64,000 nucleotides of DNA, taken from positions 11,121,894 to 11,185,893 of the forward strand of contig NC_012873.2 in assembly GCF_000003195.3 (NCBI RefSeq), in the 5' to 3' direction. A program made the translations under genes and the position numbers. Each line of letters begins with the position of its first letter. Within the stretch, counting starts at the first letter, position 1. The DNA comes from Sorghum bicolor (Eukaryota > Streptophyta > Magnoliopsida > Poales > Poaceae). Shown in pieces: positions 1 to 11,624 of this stretch. Under the pieces are notes generated by a model that saw only the letters and a list, made by a program, of their open reading frames with translations, was not told where the DNA came from and did no database searches.

Positions 1-473
1 AGGCGCAGCGGCGGCACACAATTCCTCTTCCTCCTTGCCCGCGCTTGGACACTTGAGATGGCAGAGAGCTCGTCAGTTGCCATGGGCGGAGAGTCTGCTA
101 CGAGGGCGGCGACGCATAGTTACGATGTCCTGCGTGGAGAGCCTGCTGCGAGGGCGGCGGCACTAAGGGATGGACAGCGGGAGAGGACGGGGTCACGTTG
201 TGTGAGCACGGCACCGAACGCGGGGGAGACTTTCATCGGGCGAGGGCATCGTTGCCCGGGATTGGGAGAGATGATTGTGCGCTGGCTAGAGAATCGGGCA
301 GGATTAGGCGAGGTGATTGGCTTTCCATTTTTACATCCTTGCGCACGAGCGGGAGGCGGGGATCGCACGGGAGGAGGCAGACGGACGAAACAAAAAAGTT
401 GCACCAAAAGTTGTTCACACTTTGGTCTTTTTAGTTGTAGTAGGAGAGGAGATAGCCAGCCACAAAGAAGCAG

Positions 474-475
<2 letters not shown>
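1..475. other. GC-rich segment, no supported gene
   Basis: GC-rich DNA with short open frames in several frames and no recognisable domain. An imperfect internal duplication (about 90-118 and 138-164, GAGAG-CTGCT-CGAGGGCGGCG) suggests low-complexity or captured 5'-UTR-like sequence. No start or splice signals could be justified. Confidence 0.4.

Positions 476-476
<1 letters not shown>

Positions 477-555
<79 letters not shown>
477..555. repeat. (TA)n microsatellite
   Basis: About 39 uninterrupted TA dinucleotides. It creates artificial YIYIYI-type open frames on both strands, which should not be annotated as protein. Confidence 0.97.
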
Positions 556-557
<2 letters not shown>

Positions 558-558
558 A

Positions 559-905
559 AATTCTTTTGTACACGTACGTGTAGTTACTCTCATCTTCAAT
601 AAACTACATTGTGTACGTATTCATACTTGTTTATCGGTTTGAGTATGTTTATATACTTATATTAAGATACTCTAGATCTTACCACGTGAAAATTTTTCAA
701 AAAAAATTATATTTTAAATATATTACTAAAATGCCACTACTATATTATATACAATAAGTATAACCATATACTCTATGTATGTATGCATACTTAACATATA
801 TCACTCTAGATGGTCTAGTATGATCATATACTTTGTCTATATACATTTCGTCCGGTCATATACACCTTAAATCTAGAGATATAGAGATAAGAGTAATTAC
901 ACGCG

Positions 906-949
<44 letters not shown>

Positions 950-960
950 TTAACCTAACA
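559..960. other. AT-rich spacer with second (AT)n tract
   Basis: AT-rich spacer with a shorter (AT)n run at about 909-936. I see no gene or element boundary. Confidence 0.5.
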
Positions 961-1625
961 AACCGGAGGCACACCCTGCGCAGCTATTAGGGCCACGTCG
1001 CCCCAAATGTTTTTACGGGTCCACCTCAGCGCCATGTCACCGCTGCCCCCTCCCATTGGTCCACCTCTGCACGCCTGTTTCGCATCCTGCGTTCGCTCTG
1101 GTAAATACTCCGTTGCCCTCCACTATTGCAAAGAAAAAAATGCCGCCCTCTCTTCCCGATACTTCTCGTCGCCTCCGTCGCCTTCTCTCCCCAATCTGTC
1201 CTCGGCGTGACGGATGGGGGCGGCCATGGCTGCGGCGCACTCTCTCCCCTCCCGGCCCATCAGCGCGAGGGCATCACGTCGTGGTGACGGTGGCGCAGCA
1301 CGTGGGCGGCGTGGCGCGAGCGCCCCTGACGCGGCGGGACGGTGCCGATGCGTCCTCTTCCATCCTGAGGTAGCGACAAGCGCGCGAGGCGGCAGCGCTT
1401 CCTGCGGGCGGCGTGCCAGCGTGAACGGCCACCGTCCCTTCCCCCACCGCCCATGGGGCCAGGCCATGCGGCATGGGTGCGACCTCAGGCGGTGGTCGTA
1501 CCTCTGCTCTCCCTCGGTCCATCCGCTCGCAAGTTTGTCCCCCCCCCCCCCCCCCCTCTCCTTACTCTATGCGGTCAACCTGCTAGGTGCACGATTTCTC
1601 CATTGGATGGGTGATTTGGAGGGGT
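961..1625. other. GC-rich island, possible unannotated 5' exon
   Basis: The composition switches abruptly to GC-rich. Overlapping open frames occur on both strands (the longest plus frame is about 1214-1627), but they are Arg/Ala/Pro-rich and match no family I recognise. A run of 18 C lies at about 1539-1556. It could be the promoter and first exon of a transcript running into the AT-rich DNA to the right. No coding claim is made. Confidence 0.3.
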
Positions 1626-4600
1626 GAATCTTTTTTAATTGAGGCAATCCGGTAAGATAACATTGATTTTTTACCCTAGATATACTGTTCTCCCCCTTTT
1701 CTCCACCTAGCTTGCCTGATCTCGGTGACAGGATGGCAGGTCCATCATCTCCTGCTATTATCTTGTTTTTATAAATGTGCAGATCATGTGCACACTCAAT
1801 GATAGTCTTTCTTGTACATTGATGACTAATTGGTTCATTCATGTTGTCTGCTGAGGTTTGGGGGTTGTGCAATGGTGAAATTTTTGTAGACTGAAACAAT
1901 GAAATTGTGCAATGATGATTATATAATTACTTTGTAGAAATTGGATTGTTGTTTCTCCACCAAGAGGCGTACCATCACAAGGTACACACAATATACAGCT
2001 ACTATCCTAACAAGTGAAGCTGCAGCTGTCATTCTCAAAAGTAAGATGTTCGTCAAAATGGGACTGTTTAGGTCATGGGAGAATTCTAAGTGTGTTTTCC
2101 CCTTTTCCTTTTATAGCATGTTCAGTTGAGCATTAATTGTTATCACCACATTTATTTAATATATATGGCTCATAGTTTCACAAATTTAATATATCATAAT
2201 AGGTGCTCCCTTTGAAAGAAGGGTTGGGGTAGCATAGAGGTTTTGAGGGAAAATTTTCATGTACGCTTTGGGAGAGCATGCAGGTTTTGAAAATTATGCC
2301 TCTGCTATACTATGAATCCTATAAATATAGCCTCTGCAAATTATGCCCTGAATTATTATATCACAGCGCAGACATGACCTAAATATAGCCTCTGCAAATT
2401 ATGCCCTGAATTCATATAGTTTCTGCTACCAATTCAAACATATTTTCGCATTAGCTGCACCTGGTTATGCCTACTTCCTCTTCTCATCTTCTCCTTCCTA
2501 ATCCAAACATGGTTATTCTAATTAAAGGCACCTGATAGCCAAGTTGTTCGTTAACTAATTTATGCAATACCTAATTATATTAAGCGAAATATCCCGTCTT
2601 TGCCTATGTGTCTGCAACCAAGAAAATAAAGGTGCCCTGTCATATCTATGTTTTTTTATAGAACAAGTGAATAGAGATGATTTCTACTATTTACTCTAAT
2701 ATAGGAATGCATCTGCATGTCCAAGATTGTTTGTTACAGTACTTTATTTATCTGACACTAAAATATATAGCAAGTGAAATAAAAACGTTATCCAAATGAG
2801 CACTTTTTAGCTAAAAATGATTGCATCTGCATGGTATGGAATGTACTTATTTTCTCATTTAGAGTTGTGATAGCAAGTATTTTTTTCCAGAATTCAAATT
2901 CCTTGGCTGGTCCATATAGATCAGTGCTACCCGATGCCACATTGTTGCTATCCTAGCAGTTGTGTATTTGATTAAGGTACGAAAAGAAATTGAAGGCCTC
3001 ATTGTTTCTCTTGTTTTCTTCGTTCATTCAGGTATAGAATTGGTTGGCTAATCTGTATTTACAAATTTAGACAACCGCTGCTTGCTTATGACATATATTT
3101 CTTTTTATTTTCTCATCCATCCATGAGTCTGATGAAGCGTTTCAGTCAATATGGGATTTACTTGACTATGTACCAGTAGGCCTGGCGTCAAAAAGAGACA
3201 TCAAGTGCTCATTCAGCTCTGTCAATTATCCTCATATGAAATTCTATAAGCTTTTCAATTTCCATGCCTATGCACCTAAAGGTCTGATGATCTATGCAGT
3301 TATCTGATTTACAGCAGGAATTGACAGCCATTTGGAACCAGAGGAACGTGCATGCATGTGCTTGCATCTATTCTGGTTGTTGTTTTAATTCCAAGGGTCG
3401 GTTCGTTTAGCTTTTTCATATCTGTGTGTACAATGATTTTCCAGAGCTTTTGACTTGGTGTCTGCAACTTGATTTTTTTATGGTCCAAATGTTCTTTGTA
3501 ACATGTGTAAAAATTACTATTGCATATGCTATGAATTCCCAGAGCTTTTGACTTGGTGTCTGCAATTTGATTTTTTAACTATGTGCTGCTCACTCTAATT
3601 GTGACTTACTCCATTTACCAACTGTGCATATTGACATTCTTTTATTTTCCACAGAATAGTAGGATGAAGGACGAAATAAATAGACTAAGGATGATCATGG
3701 ATCACTTTCCTTTTTCCTTTTTCCATCCTTATTTTCCTTTCATTGAGTTTTTAAACTGTGCTACTCACTCTAATTGGTGACTTGCTCTATTTACCAACTG
3801 TGCATATTGACTGAGTTTTTGACTGTATGCTGCTCGCTCTAATTGTGACTTGCTTTGTTTACTAATTGTGAGTGCTGACCTTCTTTTATTTTTCACATAA
3901 TACTAGGATGAAGGAGGAGAGGAAGAGGCTAAGGATGATCATGACATAGTAAATGGGGGAGAACCTACCTTTAATTTGATCTACAAGTTATGAGCAACCT
4001 TGTGCAGGATCGAGTTTGCGATACACAAAGTTCATCTCAGGAAGGTAACTAGGCAGTACATGATCAATTTCCACAAGAGATGCACATGATGCCAGGAGAG
4101 CAAAACGGCTACATGCCGCCTCATGGTGAGGCACTTGACCCTGCTTATAGTATTAGTTTCCATGTAAACTTTACTAAAAGGGAACCATGTTTGTGCACTT
4201 AGCCCTGCTTACAGTATTGTGGAAACATGAGTTTCCTTCCTATGATATTTTCATGAAAAGCACTCGCTGTATATTCCCAATAAACAACGAAGTTGCCTAC
4301 ATTGTCAGTCATCATTAATCAGTGACATATTAGAACTTAGTTACCTTGGGTGGTATCATACATATAACACCTTCTAAATTTTATTTTTTACTCATATAAA
4401 ACAAACATATGCACCCTGGTAATTCGTTTCATAATTTTTTTGGTTACCCTACAGCTTGCTGCAACATAAACCTGAAATAGTTGGACAAAAATGCTAGATT
4501 TATATTGTCAAGTTCATGCTAGCTATAACATGTTACAACCCAACCCTGCTCCAGAACTGCTTCTACATATTACCCTTGGCCTTCAATTCGTAGTTGTAGA

Positions 4601-4989
4601 TGCCTTTACACCTGCTGCCAGAATTTCAGATTAGAATCACTGCACCACAAATACAATTTGAGACACTATAAATGGGACTTTGCTGGAACATTTAGATCAG
4701 TACCTCACCTCTGTTTGTTTCCATCTCCTAGGTTTGCAAGCACCCCTAGTGTGCCTCATCCAAAACTGCTTGTAGCTATTTCCCTTGGCCTTTAATTTAT
4801 AGTTGTACATCCCATCAGAATCATTGCAGCACAACTCTGTTATATACACACTGTAAATAGGACTTGGTTAGAACATTAAAATAAGTAGAAGACATTGGGT
4901 TGCAATGTTGGTTGTGCCAAGACATAGAAATAATTTAGGATGCCGCTCCTCAATCATGACTATGCTTGATTGTTATATCCTTTCATGAT
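1626..4989. other. AT-rich intergenic DNA with local duplications
   Basis: No convincing gene. Three local duplications are visible. A 32-bp unit is repeated exactly at 2323-2354 and 2381-2412. A block beginning CCAGAGCTTTTGACTTGG occurs near 3443 and 3540, and an exon-like block ending GGATGAAGGA occurs near 3582-3670 and 3829-3915. A unit of about 200 bp with CCCTTGGCCTT is repeated near 4547 and 4757. A non-coding transcript is possible but unproven. Confidence 0.5.
2323..2412. repeat. 32-bp direct repeat, 58-bp period
   Basis: The unit starting AAATATAGCCTCTGCAAA occurs at 2323-2354 and again, identical, at 2381-2412, with 26 bp between copies. It looks like a recent local duplication. 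Confidence 0.9.
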
Positions 4990-4992
4990 TTA

Positions 4993-5444
4993 GAGCAATT
5001 CTAGCAGGGCCCCTACTCGAGCCCCAATAGCTAAATATGGGTGCTCAGACAAAAAACGCTACTTCAGCAGACCCCCTACTAGAGCCTCCAATAGGTGGGC
5101 ACCCAGACCTCCCCCACAGACCCCATCTTGTTGGCCCAACATCCCAGCCCCATCCAGTGATTCCTCGCAGCCGCTCCAGCACCGGCTCCTTCCCCTTCCT
5201 CCCACGGTCTTTCCCGTCTCCGGCCCCCGAACTCCTGTGCCGCTCTCGTGTGCGTATTGGGATAGCTCAGATGGTGAGAGATTAAAGATGACAGGTGGGT
5301 CCCAATAGGCAGCGTCTTTTAAGAAAATTTGGGGGCTTTAATTTAGGGCTTCTGCTGGAGCAAATATAAAATAAAGGGCCAATAAAAATAGGAGGAAGCA
5401 CCCAAATGGGGGCTTTAATTTAGGGGCTACTGCTAGAGTTGCTC
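4993..5444. mobile_element. PIF/Harbinger-like MITE, 452 bp
   Basis: Terminal inverted repeats are GAGCAATTCTAGCAG at the left and CTGCTAGAGTTGCTC at the right (one mismatch). The element is flanked by TTA at 4990-4992 and 5445-5447, the 3-bp target duplication typical of PIF/Harbinger (Tourist) elements. It has no transposase. Other TTA-flanked elements starting GAGCA occur at 19479, 24049, 24784 and 37495, so this is a superfamily present in several divergent subfamilies here. Confidence 0.85.
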
Positions 5445-5447
5445 TTA

Positions 5448-6755
5448 AGGATATATATACTTGGTTTTAGTTATTATATATAGATTGATCTCGTCATGTA
5501 CCAAAACACCCTGTTAAAGCAATGCGTGGCGTCCATGATTCGGGGATATGTACCATTGTACTTCTTTTTCTGATAAATTCAACAATGCAACTTTTGACAA
5601 ATGTGGTCAGTACGTTCTTATGTACCATCTCTTACTATTTATGCAATCCAGTAAATTTGATTAGTTGTTAGCCTATTTCAAACTATTATTATTGTAGACC
5701 TAGATTCAAGGTCGCAAAAGTAGAGATGCAAACATGCCTTGTCTACTTATGTCCATTACCGTCTCTACTGTATTTCAGACTCATCTCTTATCTCCTGTGT
5801 GTATGCAGGCATAGGGTTTGGCATATTAAGCCAGCCTCCAATCATGCATATCCTGTTGCCAAGTGTGTTCCTAGGTGGTTCTAACCATGTGTTGCACGTC
5901 GCAGATTTTACCACACTTGATTGATGACCAGTTGACCACATTGCAGCTCTGTCTATATCATGATTTATATGTGTTACTTTCCTCGACCTAAATTGCTCCA
6001 CAGAGACAATGACTCAGCTGCAAATCAAGTTTACCCTTAGTTGTAATATTTTGTCAGCTTTGATGTACTGGTCAATTACTTTGCATCTGTTTTTACTTTT
6101 TAGAACTGCTGCCTCAGCAAGAACAATATTGCTTTTCATACTTTGTCCTCAATTCATTGTCTGCTTGAGTGTCAACTTGATTATGTTGATGTTGTGTTAT
6201 CATTGTACCTCCCGATCTTGGTAATGGATCCGTACTCATGACCGCTTTTTCTTTTTGCATGATCCTTGTGTGGTGTTTTCAGCTTCTGCCCTCAAATGAT
6301 GTAGGGTACATAAATGATATGAGTTGTTTGTACACTATACCTGAAGATTCTACTTCGTGCCTTAGAAATTAGATGCTTTAGTTTTATTTGTCAGTTTTAT
6401 GCTTATGATAGAAATATGATTGCTTGCTTTCTTATAATTTCATCTACCAAGTTTAATAGATTACTCTGCCATGAATGAACTATGTATGTGTCTACGTGAT
6501 GGAATATTTTCGATCGGCGCGCAAGGGCGCGCCACTCCTACTAGTATATATATATATACATGAGACCACGTCGTTTTCTCCGTTGACGCTACCAAAGCAA
6601 ATTGACGAGAAACCGGCCGGCCGGCTATCCACATCTCCCGTGGCAAGTCGTACGTGCGCATGGTCTAAATTAGGTCAAGGTTACACGTAAAAAAGCTGTG
6701 GCGTAAAATTGTTCATTCCACGCGCACTGATTTGACATGTCTTTTGGTAGTAATA
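5448..6755. other. Intergenic DNA, no feature seen
   Basis: Mostly AT-rich sequence with short unrelated open frames. Around 6510-6650 there is GC-rich sequence with paired motifs (GGCGCGCAAGGGCGCGCC, CCGGCCGGCCGG), but no gene can be built on it. A fragment starting GGTCTTGTTTAGTTCC at 6760 is one end of a MITE without a visible partner end. Confidence 0.4.
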
Positions 6756-6955
6756 GTAAGGTCTTGTTTAGTTCCATTTAAAAATAAAAACAAATCAAAA
6801 TTTCTCATCATATCGGTATATGTATATATATAAAAATTAAACCAACGAAACACTCGTCTACGTATAGCGGCATGCGTACCTATGGCTGACAGTGCTGTAC
6901 TGTCACCGACACTACTACTCGAGGCAGTTGAACTGTAATGTGTCAAAGCCTCAAA

Positions 6956-7163
6956 GACCTTGTTTAGTTCACGTAAAATCTTACGGCACATATATGAAAT
7001 ATTAAATATAGATAAAAATAAAAACTAATTGTACAATTTGGCTGTAAATCGTGAGGTGAATCTTTTAAGCCTAGTTACTATATGATTGGACAATGTTCGT
7101 CAAATAAAAAACGAAAATGTTACCGTATCAAAATCCAAAATTTTTTTGAATCTAAATAAGGCC
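6956..7163. mobile_element. MITE of the GGCCTTGTTTAGTTC family
   Basis: The left end is GACCTTGTTTAGTTC and the right end AAATAAGGCC. The interior has the family's recurring ATATTTAAT, AATTGTACAATT and TTTTAAGCCTAGTTAC-type blocks, shared with copies at 10114, 49769, 53517 and 63894. The target duplication is blurred for this copy. Two other copies show 3-bp duplications (CTA, TGA), pointing to a Harbinger/Tourist-type element. Confidence 0.75.
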
Positions 7164-7682
7164 TCAACTTCTTGGTCAGATTAAAATTAAAGTAGGATGG
7201 CAGAATGCAGAGAGTCAGAAACCATTGTTTAACATCTGGGACCAGAGCAAGATATATAAAAGTAGAAACAAATTTAAGCAACAAGGGAGAAAAGATTGAA
7301 ATGACAAGCACTTGAAATAAACACTCTCTTCGATCATCATCGTCATGTACAGGCGGCTGCGTCTTCCTGGCTAATCATATCCGATCTCTATATATATACA
7401 TAACAAAATAATAAGGAAAAAAGTTGGAAAAATGCTGCATATAACAAACTAAGTCATCAACTAGGCGCGCAGCTTACGTACGCTAATGACTAGATTATCC
7501 CTAATTAAGTTGGAAATGCTACAAGTTTTAATTTCCACCCCACACACACACATATAGGATACGGTGTCAACCAGGACATGCTTGCAGTCTTGGAGACTAT
7601 CAACAACGCAAAAAAAAAAAAAAACACACACACACACACACACACAAGTACGTACGCATATGACAAGACAGCTGCTAACTAG
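7164..7682. other. 3' flank of the 7683-8060 gene
   Basis: AT-rich 3' flank and probable 3'UTR of the minus-strand gene. It contains an A run joined to a (CA)n microsatellite at about 7610-7646. I see no other gene. Confidence 0.4.
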
Positions 7683-8060
7683 CTAATCATCGGAGGTGGC
7701 GGCCGCCGTCTCGGCTGGGCACTCGACGATGCTCTCAAGGCTGGGCCGCCACCCGTCGGCTTCGGCGCTGCGGCGGCCATCACGCTTGCGCGCCATCTCC
7801 TGGAGCACGTCCTCGAGGCGGCGGTCGCCGGCCTTGAGCTGCGCCACCAGCCACCCCAGCTCGCCCTTTGTCAGCACCATCTTCACCTTCATGACCGACG
7901 ACGGCGCCGCCGCCCCTTGATCAATTATTACCTCCTCCTCCTCATCACCGGCAGCGCTTTTCCTCCGCTGCAGCAGCAGCTGCTGCTGCTGCCGCCCTGC
8001 TTCTACGGCGACGGCGCAGCTGCTAACGCCACCGCCGCTGCTCTGGACGCAGTTGCCCAT
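7683..8060 (-). CDS. Small N-myristoylatable DUF4228/PADRE-like protein
   Basis: Single-exon gene of 125 aa. The N-terminus MGNC carries the Gly2/Cys4 arrangement typical of N-myristoylation plus palmitoylation, so membrane attachment is expected. A poly-Gln stretch (about residues 24-27, encoded by CAG/CTG repeats) and an acidic run (about 39-43) follow. The C-terminal half reads VKMVLTKGELGWLVAQL, then LEDVLQEM and WRPSLESIVE. That is the layout of plant DUF4228/PADRE-type stress-responsive proteins (MGNC start, VK(M/V)VLTK block, WRPSLESI tail). The biochemical function of this family is not established. The start is chosen because MGNC is the first Met and the family hallmark. A TATA-like motif lies about 150 bp upstream. 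GC-rich codon use fits a grass gene. Family assignment is from motif memory, not a search. Confidence 0.75.
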   Translation of the reverse strand: MGNCVQSSGGGVSSCAVAVEAGRQQQQLLLQRRKSAAGDEEEEVIIDQGAAAPSSVMKVKMVLTKGELGWLVAQLKAGDRRLEDVLQEMARKRDGRRSAEADGWRPSLESIVECPAETAAATSDD

Positions 8061-8207
8061 ATGGCAGACTAGCTCCGTGACTGTACCTAGCTACTAGCTA
8101 GCTAGCTCACCTGCTCATCAACAGCTAAGCTCAGTCCGCAGCTTGGTTAGGTTGGTTATTATTGGGTGGCTTGGGTTGGTTTGGTACAGCCGTGCAGGCT
8201 AAGTGAG

Positions 8208-8219
8208 GCGTATATAAGA
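8208..8219 (-). promoter_or_regulatory. TATA-like box for the DUF4228-like gene
   Basis: The sequence reads CTTATATAC on the minus strand, about 150 bp upstream of the ATG at 8060. This would place transcription start near 8180 and give a 5'UTR of about 120 nt. The core TATATA is palindromic, so orientation is inferred from the neighbouring gene. Confidence 0.45.
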
Positions 8220-8507
8220 GGGTGAGGGGTTGGGACAAGGTGGAGATATATATCTGCCTGTTTGTTTGAGTTTATCTATCGAATCATTTAGTAGTTTTTT
8301 TTTCTCATAATAAGTTAGTAAATAGTACTTTCAATCATAGTTTTTGAGACAAACAAATGTGTTGCTGATGCGGCATGAATGATCCATTTACTGTCACTTT
8401 CTAGCTAGTTTCTAGGGCACATGGTGGGGACCAAGATTGTGCAATGTCATCGACAATATGAACTAAATTTTTTGACCTTCAAAACAAATTAGATTTATTA
8501 GTTATTA

Positions 8508-8940
8508 CACTACTACAGGAAAGATTTGTATCTTTCTCTGGTTCACGTCTATTTGTAGCATGAAACCTCAGTCGTCTCGTCTTGTCCCAGCGGTTGATAT
8601 TTTTAAAAGCCTTCGAAAACATATTTCCTGAGATTAGCTCTTTTTTCGGGCCACCTCTAAAATCAATTTCAAAAGTTCAAAATTTCCCATCAACTTTAAA
8701 ATTTCATATTCTGATAGAATTGCACATAAACCAATATGTCATCACAACACATATAATAAGTCATAGTTATGTGATTGCAGTTATCACCAAAAACAATAAC
8801 CACCTAGGAGCGAGTATAGATGCTTACAACGAGGCACACCTTCATATTTTGTTATGTTTGGTCACCAATTATAGAGATCTCAAGGTTTTCCGATTCATGC
8901 ATTGCACGTGCGTGGATATCCTGTTACGGATGGGATGATA
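8508..8940. mobile_element. CACTA-type terminus fragment
   Basis: Starts CACTACTACAGGAAAGA, a classic plant CACTA (En/Spm) terminus, preceded by TTA. I could not find a matching inverted end in the next 1.5 kb, so it is a truncated or heavily decayed copy. The open frame inside (8582-8938) has no recognised domain. The right limit is arbitrary. Confidence 0.45.
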
Positions 8941-9602
8941 AAACTATAATTACTTCTCATAAGATTTAGAAGTCGTTTTGGATAAGATTTAGATCAAATA
9001 TTAGAAATATAAATCATCAATAATTTTTAAATTGTTGAGTTTGCAAATGTGAAATTTTTTTAAATAAATTTATCTTAAAAATACTTTCATCAAAGTATAC
9101 ATATATCAATTTTTATAAATATTTTTATAAAATAAAAGGTTAAAATTATGTTTTGGAGGCCGTATTGCTGTCTTAAACAACTTCTAAATCCTATACGGAG
9201 AAAGTAAGTTGTGAGAAAACAGAAATAGACGAACATTTTACAAAGGAAGATACCAACAATTCAATCACAGACATACTCGACCACAAGGATATACGTACAT
9301 GACAACGTTAGGGACGCTTCCGTCGACCAACGTACACGTACGTATGACCCAACCGACGTTGGTAGTTAGCTGCACGTGAACTCGCTACCATCCATGCACC
9401 ACTACAATTATAGGCCAATTGTCACCACAACACAAAAAAGATTCCATTTCACGAACACAAAAAGGTCCCGTGATGGAAGGGCTGGGGCTATCTTATAGCC
9501 TTCTTCCACTAGTGCCTAAGTCTTATTTCTGGGTAAAAACTATTATGGTTTGACCTAACATCATTAGAGGGACCTGTCACTCATACATCCAGTTGTTTGT
9601 AC
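8941..9602. other. Intergenic DNA, no feature seen
   Basis: AT-rich to mixed sequence. There is no open frame of note and no paired termini that I can identify. Confidence 0.4.
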
Positions 9603-9610
9603 GGTATACG

Positions 9611-9733
9611 TAAGGATAAAGATGGTGCTCTAAATGGATACATACAGTTTTTCTCTAGTCTAACTTAATAAACTATTAAGTTAGACTATAGAAGAATCGT
9701 GGGTATTCATTTGGAGCACCATCCCCATCCTTA
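9611..9733. repeat. 123-bp near-perfect foldback (hairpin)
   Basis: Two arms of about 58 bp run from TAAGGATAAAGATGGTGCTC to its complement ending CCATCCCCATCCTTA. At the centre (9658-9686) two perfect 13-bp arms (GTCTAACTTAATA) flank a 3-nt loop. The outer arms match at roughly 80%. It is a miniature foldback transposon remnant or a hairpin-RNA locus. No target duplication is evident. Confidence 0.85.
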
Positions 9734-10113
9734 TGTATATGACGGCGAAAGTCATATGCTATATTTATATTCATACATAGGTACATAGCCATATGTAAAC
9801 ATGACTAAATTATTGTCTGTTAAACATACAATATATATCTTTCTTTCCTCAGTGGTGAAGCTACGTGTAATAAGGCTGTCGATGTTGATGCACCCACAAT
9901 TTTTTGAATATCAGTGAATAGAATTGAAATTTCACCATGGTTGTGATTCAAATCTATGCATAGCCGCACCTCCTTAAATTTGCTCTAGCTTCGCTACTGC
10001 TTCTCTTTATATTAAGTAAGTAACTTTATTAGCAATGTTTCAGAGAATAGGGTTTTTCAAAACGGTACAGGCCGGAGCGACGCAAACTGCCATGGAAAAA
10101 AAGAACAAACTAA

Positions 10114-10344
10114 GGCCTTGTTCAGTTCAAAAAAGTATAGTTTTTTGCTACTATAGTACTTTCGTTTTTATTTGACAAACATTGTCCAATCACGGAGTAA
10201 CTAGGCTCAAAAGATTCATCTCACAAATTACAGGTAAACTATGTAATTAGTTCTTATTTTCGTCTATATTTAATACTCCACGCATACGACCAAAAATTCG
10301 ATGTGACAAGGAATCTTAAAAATTTTTGCGAACTAAACAAGGCC
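10114..10344. mobile_element. MITE of the GGCCTTGTTTAGTTC family
   Basis: Ends are GGCCTTGTTCAGTTC and GAACTAAACAAGGCC, with the family interior (ATTGTCCAATCACGGAGTAA, CTAGGCTCAAAAGATTCATC). The left flank is TAA and the right flank TTA, so the 3-bp duplication is inexact. It directly abuts a second MITE at 10348. Confidence 0.85.
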
Positions 10345-10347
10345 TTA

Positions 10348-10553
10348 GGCTAGTCTCAATGCATGTTTCATGAGAGTGTCATGCACATTAAATAGAGTGC
10401 CACATAAGCAAAATTGCTAACTTGGCAGGGTCATTAAATGAATGAGTTTCATCCGATGAGAGAGAAGTTTCATCCCTATGAAACTCTTGTGGCTCGGTTA
10501 CCTAGTTTATAGTTTTGGTAACTGTGCTATAAAACTATGCATTGAGACTGACC
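10348..10553. mobile_element. Tourist-like MITE, 206 bp
   Basis: Left end GGCTAGTCTCAATGCAT and right end ATGCATTGAGACTGACC form terminal inverted repeats. TTA flanks both sides (10345-10347, 10554-10556), the Harbinger/Tourist target size. It inserted in the TTA immediately beside the preceding MITE. Confidence 0.85.
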
Positions 10554-11624
10554 TTAACAAAACGCCTAACAGCTGCATGACTATTGACTAGCACGCGTAC
10601 GGTTTAGAGACCATGGTCAGTCAGAACATGAGCAAAGCCGTCAACTACTAGTCTACTAGTCTAGTACACAGCGGGAGAAGGAGAAAGAAGGCCGATCGAT
10701 CCTGACAAGAGTGACAGTCCTGATGAAAGGAACAAGCGACGTCGAGCGCTTAACCATCAGCCCATCACCCATCGCTCACGAAATTTCCCGGCTAGCTAGC
10801 TCATCAAACGGTCTTACCTGCTGACATGGGCGTAGCATCAGGCTGACATGGCACTACTCACTCGAAGCTGCCAAATTCAGAGAAGGAAATTATAATTCCT
10901 GCAAGAGAACAAGTAGCGGAAAAGACATGAGATGGTGCCAATGGGAGCAGCATCTACAATGGAACCAAAACCTGACGAAACCATGTAAACGCACCAGCCA
11001 GCAAGGATTGGAGAGAATCCTAAACTATTTGCGAGAGCCAGCAGTTTGTTAACCTGGACAGGGATGAGCAGAAACAAATTGGGATGCATGTGTGCTGCGC
11101 TGTCGTGTTTAGAAATCTCTGCAACTTGGACTCCAAAAGTTGCAAGTATTATTGCAACAAGCGCACAAGAGCACCACCCTGCTACATTACAATGAGGAAG
11201 ATATGGTGATATCAAACACTCCTGGGCTCCACGCTTGCAACCAAACAAGGCATTATTTTTCTTTCATTTCTTTTTTGCAGATAATATATAAATGATGCAA
11301 ACAATGACGTTGCGAATGCGTACACTGACCCTGCGTTGCTTCTGATCCCTTCCGACCCATCTGTAACCGTAAGCCCTGTGTGGATCGGACAACAAGAACA
11401 GCAGTTGGTGCATCGCAGTCACGACGATGTCAGAGCAAAAATGCAGGATTTCATTGCGTTATTAGCCGTTAGCCAAAGGGAGAGGAGGGTTCCTGTCAAT
11501 CACTACCGAATCTGTCTCAGAGTGAGGCACCTATCATCTGCAAATTAGTTTGTGTTTTGGTTTCCGGGACAAGAAAGGAAGAAAACGGCCAGAGATGACA
11601 AGTGCATCATAGTACTGCAGATAG
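10554..11624. other. Intergenic DNA between MITEs and CACTA
   Basis: No gene is supported. A 123-codon minus-strand open frame (10877-11248) has no recognisable domain and no splice or promoter context. It may be part of a decayed transcript. Confidence 0.35.

Noticed and set aside
58..642. Long open frames through the (TA)n tract on both strands
   Set aside because: They are produced by the dinucleotide repeat (Tyr-Ile alternation), with no domain and no splice context.
1123..1627. Overlapping frames of 105-137 codons on both strands in the GC-rich island
   Set aside because: Frames are open on both strands because of composition. No conserved motif or supported start.
10877..11248. 123-codon minus-strand frame
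   Set aside because: No recognisable domain, no promoter or intron signals and ordinary codon composition.
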